Source of the DNA: Karalla daura
Lineage: Eukaryota > Chordata > Actinopteri > Chaetodontiformes > Leiognathidae
Reading direction: 5' to 3'
Assembly: GCA_029224185.1 (NCBI GenBank)
Contig: CM055189.1
Span: 29,542,690 to 29,606,689 of the forward strand
DNA: 64,000 nt
This document shows, piece by piece, positions 49,975 to 61,127 of this stretch (positions are counted from its first letter, which is position 1; the number at the start of each line of letters is the position of its first letter). A program made the position numbers and the translations under genes. The notes under the pieces were generated by a model. It worked only from the letters and a program-made list of their open reading frames with translations. It did no database searches and had not been told where the DNA came from.

Positions 49975-50743
49975 AAGTTTAACATTGATGGCAGTGGTGG
50001 GACAATGAATGGGGGCTTATGGAGAGAAAAGTCTGCACTGGGCCTATGATAAGGCTCGTCGTTTAAATTTCACAAGGCGCACGGGTTAATGGCCTGCCCC
50101 GCATGAGAGAGCACCAATGTTCCTACAAAACTGGAAAAAAGAATTTGTCTGCTGCATAGGGTGTGGCTGGGAGCAGCGTGAAAAGAGCGAAACGAGAGCT
50201 GATTTTTCAGCGATCCCGCATGTCGGCCCGGTGCTAAGAAGAGATTGGACATGCCCAATGCTGAGGGGGTCCTTTCAAACTCTGGGAGTCTCCCAGGGCC
50301 TGTGCCATCTGCTGGCGTGCATTGAAGCTGGACGCCTCATCACTTTGTATTACCATGTCAGCAGACGAGACAATGAAGAAGGTTCCTGAGCACATGGTCG
50401 TCGAGAAGAGGTGCTGCTGAAAAACCATACAACCTATCAGCGTGCAACGCGCTACACAAACACACCACAAGCTTCTTCAATTTTTGAAATAAAATGAAGT
50501 TTCAAAGTCAAAGTATGGCAACGTTGCGAATGTTTGTTTGTGGAGTTCTTTTTTTCCCATTCATTCCTATGGGAAAACCCAAATTGGCCAAGTGATAAAC
50601 ATTTGGCTCTATGGAGACAACGCTTTCCCCAATCTGGAATATGAGCTCACTGTCACACTGTAGGGGAGAGTCTCCAGAATGCCCTGACACGATTTGGTGT
50701 GTGTACTGTGAGAACTGTGGCCACAGTCGCGAGGAGTAGTGTA
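49975..50743 (+). repeat. Hybrid monomer 66 marking a one-monomer deletion in copy B
   Basis: The left part matches monomer 55 of copy A (41523: AAAGTTTAAC start, GAGAAAAGTCTGC, CCTATGATAAGG, TGCATAGGG, CCTATCAGCG, AAGCTTC, GAAATAAAATG). The right part matches monomer 56 (42289: TGTTTGTTTGTGG, ATTCCTATGGG, CACACTGTAGG). The breakpoint falls between 50491 and about 50537. It reads as an in-register unequal crossover that removed one repeat length. Confidence 0.9.
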
Positions 50744-52283
50744 ACGTTTAACATTGATGGCAGTGGTGGGACAATGAATGGGGGCTTATGGAGAGAAAAG
50801 GCTGCACTGGGCCTACGATGAGGCTCGTCGTTTAAATTTCACAAGGCGCACTGGTTTATGGCCTACCCCGCATGAGAGAGCACCAATGTTCCTACAAAAC
50901 TGGAAAAAAGAATTTGTCTGCTGCTTAGGGTGTGGCTGGGAGCAGCGTGAAAAGAGCGAAACGAGAGCTGATTTTTCAGCGATCCCGCATGTCGGCCCGG
51001 TGCTCAGAAGAGATTGGACATGCCCAATGCTGAGGGGGTCCTTTCAAACTCTGGGAGTCTCCCAGGGCCTGTGCCATCTGCTGGGATGCATTGAAGCTGG
51101 ACGCCTCATCACTTTGTATTACCATGTCAGCAGACGAGACAATGGAGAAGGTACCTGAGCACATGGTCGTCGAGAAGAGGTGCTGCTGAAAAACCATACA
51201 ACCAATCAGCGTGCAACTCGCTACACAAACACACCACAAGACTCTTCAATTTTTGAAATGAAAATGAAGTTTCAAAGTCAAAGTATGGCAACGTTGCGAA
51301 TGTTTGTTTGTGGAGTTCTTTTTTTCCCATTCATTCCTATGGGAAAACCCAAATTGGCCAAGTGATAAACATTTGGCTCTATGGAGACAACGCTTTCCCC
51401 AATCTGGAATATGAGCTCACTGTCACACTGTAGGGGAGAGTCTCCAGAATGCCCTGACACGATTTGGTGTGTGTACTGTGAGAACTGTGGCCACAGTCGC
51501 GAGGAGTAGTGTAACGTTTAACATTGATGGCAGTGGTGGGACAATGAATGGGGGCTTATGGAGAGAAAAGGCTGCACTGGGCCTACGATGAGGCTCGTCG
51601 TTTAAATTTCACAAGGCGCACTGGTTTATGGCCTACCCCGCATGAGAGAGCACCAATGTTCCTACAAAACTGGAAAAAAGAATTTGTCTGCTGCTTAGGG
51701 TGTGGCTGGGAGCAGCGTGAAAAGAGCGAAACGAGAGCTGATTTTTCAGCGATCCCGCATGTCGGCCCGGTGCTCAGAAGAGATTGGACATGCCCAATGC
51801 TGAGGGGGTCCTTTCAAACTCTGGGAGTCTCCCAGGGCCTGTGCCATCTGCTGGGATGCATTGAAGCTGGACGCCTCATCACTTTGTATTACCATGTCAG
51901 CAGACGAGACAATGGAGAAGGTACCTGAGCACATGGTCGTCGAGAAGAGGTGCTGCTGAAAAACCGTACAACCAATCAGCGTGCAACTCGCTACACAAAC
52001 ACACCACAAGACTCTTCAATTTTTGAACTGAAAATGAAGTTTCAAAGTCAAAGTATGGCAACGTTGCGAATGTTTGTTTGTGGAGTTCTTTTTCTCCCAT
52101 TCATTCTTATGGGAAAACCCAAATTGGCCAAGTGATAAACATTTGGCTCTATGGAGACAACGCTTTCCCCAATCTGGAATATGAGCTCACTGTCACACTG
52201 TAGGGGAGAGTCTCCAGAATGCCCTGACACGGTTTGGTGTGTGTACTATGAGAACTGTGGCCACAGTCGCGAGGAGTAGTGTA

Positions 52284-53055
52284 ACGTTTAACATTGATGG
52301 CAGCGGTGGGAAAATGAATGGGGGCTTATGGAGAGAAAAGGCTGCACTGGGCCTACGATGAGGCTCGTCATATAGAATTTCACAAGGCGCACGGGTTTAT
52401 GGCCAACCCCGCATGAGAGAGCACCAATGTTCCTACAAAACTGGAAAAAAGAATTTGTCTGCTGCTTAGGGTGTGGCTGGGAGCAGCGTGAAAAGAGCGA
52501 AACGAGAGCTGATTTTTCAGCGATCCCGCATGTCGGCCCGGTGCTCAGAAGAGATTGGACATGCCCAATGCTGAGGGGGTCCTTTCAAACTCTGGGAGTC
52601 TCCCAGGGCCTGTGCCATCTGCTGGGATGCATTGAAGCTGGACGCCTCATCACTTTGTATTACCATGTCAGCAGAGGAGACATTGGAGCAGGGACCTGAG
52701 CACATGGTCGTCGAGAAGAGGTGCTGCTGAAAAACCATACGACCAATCAGCGTGCAACTCGCTACACAAACACACCACAACATTCTTCAATTTTTGAAAT
52801 GAAAATGAAGTTTCAAAGTCAAAGTATGGCAAGGTTGTGAATTTTCGTTTGTGGAGTTCTGTTGTTCCCATTCATTGTTATGGGAAAACGCCAAATTGGC
52901 CAAGTGATAAACATTTGGCTCTATGGAGACAACGCTTTCCCCAATATGGAACATGAGCTAACTGTCAAGCCGTAGGGGAGAGTCTCCAGAACGCCCTGAC
53001 ACGATTTGGTGTGTGTACTGTGAGAACTGTGGCCACAGTCGCGAGGAGTAGTGTA
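52284..53055 (+). repeat. Junction monomer 69 (B/C boundary hybrid)
   Basis: Same left/right combination as monomer 59, with marker bases at 52627 (A of GGGATGC) and 52676 (G of AGAGGAG). Both junctions have the same breakpoint interval. The junction was therefore formed once and then copied, rather than arising twice. Confidence 0.88.
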
Positions 53056-56000
53056 ACGTTGATGGCAGTGGTGGGACAATGAATGGGGGCTTTTGGAGAG
53101 AAAAGGCTGCACTGGGCCTACGATGAGGCTCGTCGTTTAAATTTCACAAGGCGCACTGGTTTATGGCCTACCCCGCATGAGAGAGCACCAATGTTCCTAC
53201 AAAACTGGAAAAAAGAATTTGTCTGCCGCTTAGGGTGTGGCTGGGAGCAGCGTGAAAAGAGCGAAACGAGAGCTGATTTTTCAGCGATCCCGCATGTCGG
53301 CCCGGTGCTCAGAAGAGATTGGACATGCCCAATGCTGAAGGGGCCCTTTCAAACTCTGGGAGTCTCCCAGGGCCTGTGCCATCTGCTGGGGTGCATTGAA
53401 GCTGGACGCCTCATCACTTTGTATAACCATGTCAGCAGACGAGACAATGGAGAAGGTACCTGAGCACATGGTCGTCGAGAAGAGGTGCTGCTGAAAAACC
53501 ATACAACCAATCAGCGTGCAACTCGCTACACAAACACACCACAACATTCTTCAATTTTTGAAATGAAAATGAAGTTTCAAAGTCAAAGTATGGCAAGGTT
53601 GTGAATGTTCGTTTGTGGAGTTCTGTTGTTCCCATTCATTCTCATGGGAAAAAGCCAAATTGGCCAAGTGATAAACATTTGGCTCTATGGAGACAACGCT
53701 TTCCCCAATCTGGAGCATGAGCTAACTGTCAAGCCGTAGGCGAGAGTCTCCAGAACGCCCTGACACGATTTGGTGTGTGTACTGTGAGAACTGTGGCCAC
53801 AGTCGCGAGGAGTAGTGTATGTTTAACATTGATGGCAGTGGTGGGACAATGAATGGGGGCTTTTGGAGAGACAAGGCTGCACTGGGCCTACGATGAGGCT
53901 CGTCGTTTAAATTTCACAAGGCGCACTGGTTTATGGCCTACCCCGCATGAGAGAGCACCAATGTTCCTACAAAACTGGAAAAAAGAATTTGTCTGCTGCT
54001 TAGGGTGTGGCTGGGAGCAGCGTGAAAAGAGCGAAACGAGAGCTGATTTTTCAGCGATCCCGCATGTCGGCCCGGTGCTCAGAAGAGATTGGACATGCCC
54101 AATGCTGAGGGGGTCCTTTCAAACTCTGGGAGTCTCCCAGGGCCTGTGCCATCTGCTGGGATGCATTGAAGCTGGACGCCTCATCACTTTGTATTACCAT
54201 GTCAGCAGACGAGACAATGGAGAAGGTACCTGAGCACATGGTCGTCGAGAAGAGGTGCTGCTGAAAAACCATACAACCAATCAGCGTGCAACTCGCTACA
54301 CAAACACACCACAAGACTCTTCAATTTTTGAAATAAAATGAAGTTTCAAAGTCAAAGTAAGGCAACGTTGCGAATGTTTGTTTGTGGAGTTCTTTTTTTC
54401 CCATTCATTCTTATGGGAAAACCCAAATTGGCCAAGTGATAAACATTTGGCTCTATGGAGACAACGCTTTCCCCAATCTGGAATATGAGCTCACTGTCAC
54501 ACTGTAGGGGAGAGTCTCCAGAATGCCCTGACACGATTTGGTGTGTGTACTATGAGAACTGTGGCCACAGTCGCGAGGAGTAGTGTAACGTTTAACATTG
54601 ATGGCAGCGGTGGGAAAATGAATGGGGGCTTATGGAGAGAAACGGCTGCACTGGGCCTACGATGAGGCTCGTCATATAGAATTTCACAAGGCGCACGGGT
54701 TTATGGCCAACCCCGCATGAGAGAGCACCAATGTTCCTACAAAACTGGAAAAATGAATTTGTCTGCTGCTTAGGGTGTGGCTGGGAGCAGCGTGAAAAGA
54801 GCGAAACGAGAGCTGATTTTTCAGCGATCCCGCATGTCGGCCCGGTGCTCAGAAGAGATTGGACATGCCCAATGCTGAGGGGGTCCTTTCAAACTCTGGG
54901 AGTCTCCCAGGGCCTGTGCCATCTGCTGGAGTGCATTGAAGCTGGACGCCTCATCACTTTGTATTACCATGTCAGCAGACGAGACAATGGAGCAGGTCCC
55001 TGAGCACATGGTCGTCGAGAAGAGGTGCTGCTGAAAAACCATACAATCTATCAGCGTGCAACGCGCTACACAAACGCACCACAAGCTTCTTCAATTTTTG
55101 AAATAAAATGAAGTTTCAAAGTCAAAGTATGGCAACGTTGCGAATGTTTGTGGAGTTCTTTTTTTCCCATTCATTCTTGTGGGAAAAAGCAAAATTGGCC
55201 ACGTTATAAAATTTTGGCTCTATGGAGACAACGCTTTCACCAATCTGGAACATGAGCTAACTGTCAAGCCGTAGGGGAGAGTCTCCAGAACGCCCTGACA
55301 CGATTTGGTGTGTGTACTCTGAGAACTGTGGCCACAGTCGTGAGGAGTAGTGTAACATTTAACATTGATGGCAGTGGTGGGACAATGAATGGGGGCTTTT
55401 GGAGAGAAAAGGCTGCACTGGGCCTACGATGAGGCTCGTCGTTTAAATTTCACAAGGCGCACTGGTTTATGGCCTACCCCGCATGAGAGAGCACCAATGT
55501 TCCTACAAAACTGGAAAAAAGAATTTGTCTGCTGCTTAGGGTGTGGCTGGGAGCAGCGTGAAAAGAGCGAAACGAGAGCTGATTTTTCAGCGATCCCGCA
55601 TGTCGACCCGGTGCTCAGAAGAGATTGGACATGCCCAATGCTGAGGGGGTCCTTTCAAACTCTGGGAGTCTCCCAGGGCCTGTGCCATCTGCTGGTATGC
55701 ATTGAAGCTGGACGCCTCATCACTTTGTATTACCATGTCAGCAGACGAGACAATGGAGAAGGTACCTGAGCACATGGTCGTCGAGAAGAGGTGCTGCTGA
55801 AAAACCATACAACCAATCAGCGTGCAACTCGCTACACAAACACACCACAAGACTCTTCAATTTTTGAAATGAAAATGAAGTTTCAAAGTCAAAGTATGGC
55901 AACGTTGCGAATGTTTGTTTGTGGAGTTCTTTTTTTCCCATTCATTCTTATGGGAAAACCCAAATTGGCCAAGTGATAAACATTTGGCTCTATGGAGACA

Positions 56001-59000
56001 ACGCTTTCCCCAATCTGGAATATGAGTTCACTGTCACACCGTAGGGGAGAGTCTCCAGAACGCCCTGACACGATTTGGTGTGTGTACTATGAGAACTGTG
56101 GCCACAGTCGCGAGGAGTAGTGTAACGTTTAACATTGATGGCAGTGGTGGGACAATGAATGGGGGCTTTTGGAGAGAAAAGGCTGCACTGGGCCTACGAT
56201 GAGGCTCGTCGTTTAAATTTCACAAGGCGCACTGGTTTATGGCCTACCCCGCATGAGAGAGCACCAATGTTCCTACAAAACTGGAAAAAAGAATTCGTCT
56301 GCTGCTTAGGGTGTGGCTGGGAGCAGCGTGAAAAGAACGAAACGAGAGCTGATTTTTCAGCGATCCCGCATGTCGGCCCGGTGCTCAGAAGAGATTGGAC
56401 ATGCCCAATGCTGAGGGGGTCCTTTCAAACTCTGGGAGTCTCCCAGGGCCTGTGCCATCTGCTGGTATGCATTGAAGCTGGACGCCTCATCACTTTGTAT
56501 TACCATGTCAGCAGACGAGACAATGGAGAAGGTACCTGAGCACATGGTCGTCGAGAAGAGGTGCTGCTGAAAAACCATACAACCAATCAGCGTGCAACTC
56601 GCTACACAAACACACCACAAGACTCTTCAATTTTTGAAATGAAAATGAAGTTTCAAAGTCAAAGTATGGCAACGTTGCGAATGTTTGTTTGTGGAGTTCT
56701 TTTTTTCCCATTCATTCTTATGGGAAAACCCAAATTGGCCAAGTGATAAACATTTGGCTCTATGGAGACAACGCTTTCCCCAATCTGGAATATGAGCTCA
56801 CTGTCACACTGTAGGGGAGAGTCTCCAGAATGCCCTGACACGATTTGGTGTGTGTACTGTGAGAACTGTGGCCACAGTCCAGAGGAGTAGTGTAACGTTT
56901 AACATTGATGGCAGTGGTGGGACAATGAATGGTCGCATTTGGAGAGAAAAGGCTGCACTGGGCCTACGATGAGGCTCGTCATTTAAATTTCACAAGGCGC
57001 ACTGGTTTATGGCCTACCCCGCATGAGAGAGCACCAATGTTCCTACAAAACTGGAAAAAAGAATTTGTCTGCTGCTTAGGGTGTGGCTGGGAGCAGCGTG
57101 AAAAGAGCGAAACGAGAGCTGATTTTTCAGCGATCCCGCATGTCGGCCCGGTGCTCAGAAGAGATTGGACATGCCCAATGCTGAGGGGGTCCTTTCAAAC
57201 TCTGGGAGTCTCCCAGGGCCTGTGCCATCTGCTGGGGTGCATTGAAGCTGGACCCTCATCACTTTGTATAACCATGTCAGCAGAGGAGACATTGGAGCAG
57301 GTACCTGAGCACATGGTCGTCGAGAAGAGGTGCTGCTGAAAAAACATACAACCTATCAGCGTGCAACTCGCTACACAAACACACCACAAGCTTCTTCAAT
57401 TTTTGAAATAAAATGAAGTTTCAAAGTCAAAGTATGGCAACGTTGCGAATGTTTGTGGAGTTATTTTTTTCCCATTCATTCTTATGGGAAAAAGCCAAAT
57501 TGGCCACGTGATAAATTTTTGGCTCTATGGAGACAACGCTTTCACCAATCTGGAACATGAGCTAACTGTCAAGCCGAAGGGGAGAGTCTCCAGAACACCC
57601 TGACACGATTTGGTGTGTGTACTGTGAGAACTGTGGCCACAGTCGCAAGGAGTAGCGTAAAGTTTAACATTGATGGCAGTGGTGGGACAATGAATGGGGG
57701 CTTATGGAGAGAAAAGTCTGCACTGGGCCTATGATAAGGCTCGTCGTTTAAATTTCACAAGGCGCACGGGTTAATGGCCTGCCCCGCATGAGAGAGCACC
57801 AATGTTCCTACAAAACTGGAAAAAAGAATTTGTCTGCTGCATAGGGTGTGGCTGGGAGCAGCGTGAAAAGAGCGAAACGAGAGCTGATTTTTCAGCGATC
57901 CCGCATGTCGGCCCGGTGCTAAGAAGAGATTGGACATGCCCAATGCTGAGGGGGTCCTTTCAAACTCTGGGAGTCTCCCAGGGCCTGTGCCATCTGCTGG
58001 CGTGCATTGAAGCTGGACGCCTCATCACTTTGTATTACCATGTCAGCAGACGAGACAATGAAGAAGGTTCCTGAGCACATGGTCGTCGAGAAGAGGTGCT
58101 GCTGAAAAACCATACAACCTATCAGCGTGCAACGCGCTACACAAACACACCACAAGCTTCTTCAATTTTTGAAATAAAATGAAGTTTCAAAGTCAAAGTA
58201 TGGCAACGTTGCGAATGTTTGTGGAGTTCTTTTTTTCCCATTCATTCTTATGGGAAAAAGCCAAATTGGCCAAGTGATAAACATTTGGCTCTATGGAGAC
58301 AACGCTTTCCCCAATCTGGAATATGAGTTCACTGTCACACCGTAGGGGAGAGTCTCCAGAACGCCCTGACACGATTTGGTGTGTGTACTATGAGAACTGT
58401 GGCCACAGTCGCGAGGAGTAGTGTAACGTTTAACATTGATGGCAGTGGTGGGACAATGAATGGGGGCTTTTGGAGAGAAAAGGCTGCACTGGGCCTACGA
58501 TGAGGCTCGTCGTTTAAATTTCACAAGGCGCACTGGTTTATGGCCTACCCCGCATGAGAGAGCACCAATGTTCCTACAAAACTGGAAAAAAGAATTTGTC
58601 TGCTGCTTAGGGTGTGGCTGGGAGCAGCGTGAAAAGAACGAAACGAGAGCTGATTTTTCAGCGATCCCGCATGTCGGCCCGGTGCTCAGAAGAGATTGGA
58701 CATGCCCAATGCTGAGGGGGTCCTTTCAAACTCTGGGAGTCTCCCAGGGCCTGTGCCATCTGCTGGGATGCATTGAAGCTGGACGCCTCATCACTTTGTA
58801 TTACCATGTCAGCAGACGAGACAATGGAGAAGGTACCTGAGCACATGGTCGTCGAGAAGAGGTGCTGCTGAAAAACCATACAACCAATCAGCGTGCAACT
58901 CGCTACACAAACACACCACAAGACTCTTCAATTTTTGAAATGAAAATGAAGTTTCAAAGTCAAAGTATGGCAACGTTGCGAATGTTTGTTTGTGGAGTTC

Positions 59001-61127
59001 TTTTTTTCCCATTCATTCCTATGGGAAAACCCAAATTGGCCAAGTGATAAACATTTGGCTCTATGGAGACAACGCTTTCCCCAATCTGGAATATGAGCTC
59101 ACTGTCACACTGTAGGGGAGAGTCTCCAGAATGCCCTGACACGATTTGGTGTGTGTACTGTGAGAACTGTGGCCACAGTCGCGAGGAGTAGTGTAACGTT
59201 TAACATTGATGGCAGTGGTGGGACAATGAATGGGGGCTTATGGAGAGAAAAGGCTGCACTGGGCCTACGATGAGGCTCGTCGTTTAAATTTCACAAGGCG
59301 CACTGGTTTATGGCCTACCCCGCATGAGAGAGCACCAATGTTCCTACAAAACTGGAAAAAAGAATTTGTCTGCTGCTTAGGGTGTGGCTGGGAGCAGCGT
59401 GAAAAGAGCGAAACGAGAGCTGATTTTTCAGCGATCCCGCATGTCGGCCCGGTGCTCAGAAGAGATTGGACATGCCCAATGCTGAGGGGGTCCTTTCAAA
59501 CTCTGGGAGTCTCCCAGGGCCTGTGCCATCTGCTGGGATGCATTGAAGCTGGACGCCTCATCACTTTGTATTACCATGTCAGCAGACGAGACAATGGAGA
59601 AGGTACCTGAGCACATGGTCGTCGAGAAGAGGTGCTGCTGAAAAACCATACAACCAATCAGCGTGCAACTCGCTACACAAACACACCACAAGACTCTTCA
59701 ATTTTTGAAATGAAAATGAAGTTTCAAAGTCAAAGTATGGCAACGTTGCGAATGTTTGTTTGTGGAGTTCTTTTTTTCCCATTCATTCCTATGGGAAAAC
59801 CCAAATTGGCCAAGTGATAAACATTTGGCTCTATGGAGACAACGCTTTCCCCAATCTGGAATATGAGCTCACTGTCACACTGTAGGGGAGAGTCTCCAGA
59901 ATGCCCTGACACGATTTGGTGTGTGTACTGTGAGAACTGTGGCCACAGTCGCGAGGAGTAGTGTAACGTTTAACATTGATGGCAGTGGTGGGACAATGAA
60001 TGGGGGCTTATGGAGAGAAAAGGCTGCACTGGGCCTACGATGAGGCTCGTCGTTTAAATTTCACAAGGCGCACTGGTTTATGGCCTACCCCGCATGAGAG
60101 AGCACCAATGTTCCTACAAAACTGGAAAAAAGAATTTGTCTGCTGCTTAGGGTGTGGCTGGGAGCAGCGTGAAAAGAGCGAAACGAGAGCTGATTTTTCA
60201 GCGATCCCGCATGTCGGCCCGGTGCTCAGAAGAGATTGGACATGCCCAATGCTGAGGGGGTCCTTTCAAACTCTGGGAGTCTCCCAGGGCCTGTGCCATC
60301 TGCTGGGATGCATTGAAGCTGGACGCCTCATCACTTTGTATTACCATGTCAGCAGACGAGACAATGGAGAAGGTACCTGAGCACATGGTCGTCGAGAAGA
60401 GGTGCTGCTGAAAAACCGTACAACCAATCAGCGTGCAACTCGCTACACAAACACACCACAAGACTCTTCAATTTTTGAACTGAAAATGAAGTTTCAAAGT
60501 CAAAGTATGGCAACGTTGCGAATGTTTGTTTGTGGAGTTCTTTTTCTCCCATTCATTCTTATGGGAAAACCCAAATTGGCCAAGTGATAAACATTTGGCT
60601 CTATGGAGACAACGCTTTCCCCAATCTGGAATATGAGCTCACTGTCACACTGTAGGGGAGAGTCTCCAGAATGCCCTGACACGGTTTGGTGTGTGTACTA
60701 TGAGAACTGTGGCCACAGTCGCGAGGAGTAGTGTAACGTTTAACATTGATGGCAGCGGTGGGAAAATGAATGGGGGCTTATGGAGAGAAAAGGCTGCACT
60801 GGGCCTACGATGAGGCTCGTCATATAGAATTTCACAAGGCGCACGGGTTTATGGCCAACCCCGCATGAGAGAGCACCAATGTTCCTACAAAACTGGAAAA
60901 AAGAATTTGTCTGCTGCTTAGGGTGTGGCTGGGAGCAGCGTGAAAAGAGCGAAACGAGAGCTGATTTTTCAGCGATCCCGCATGTCGGCCCGGTGCTCAG
61001 AAGAGATTGGACATGCCCAATGCTGAGGGGGTCCTTTCAAACTCTGGGAGTCTCCCAGGGCCTGTGCCATCTGCTGGGATGCATTGAAGCTGGACGCCTC
61101 ATCACTTTGTATTACCATGTCAGCAGA
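52676..61127 (+). repeat. Higher-order repeat copy C, 11 monomers, 8,452 bp
   Basis: Monomers at 53056, 53819, 54588, 55355, 56125, 56895, 57660, 58426, 59196, 59966 and 60736. It retains the monomer that copy B lost (58426, matching 42289). The copy ends inside monomer 80. To the left of about 61080 that monomer matches monomers 59 and 69. At 61128 it keeps the ordinary CAGCAGACGAGAC instead of the private CAGCAGAGGAGAC, so here the sequence continues as the un-rearranged parental monomer. Confidence 0.92.
56291..56296. other. EcoRI site diagnostic of the higher-order repeat (copy C)
   Basis: Lies 7,685 bp after the copy B site; the shorter spacing reflects the monomer lost at 50491-50537. 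Confidence 0.75.

Larger units (their letters stand above)
44991..52675 (+). repeat. Higher-order repeat copy B, 10 monomers, 7,685 bp (one monomer lost)
   Basis: Same series as copy A, with monomers at 45371, 46134, 46903, 47670, 48440, 49210, 49975, 50744, 51514 and 52284. Up to about 50490 each landmark sits 8,452 bp after its partner in A; beyond about 50540 the offset falls to 7,685. The missing unit corresponds to the sequence between about 42040 and 42810 of copy A. I found no base substitution against A in the stretches I compared. Confidence 0.92.
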
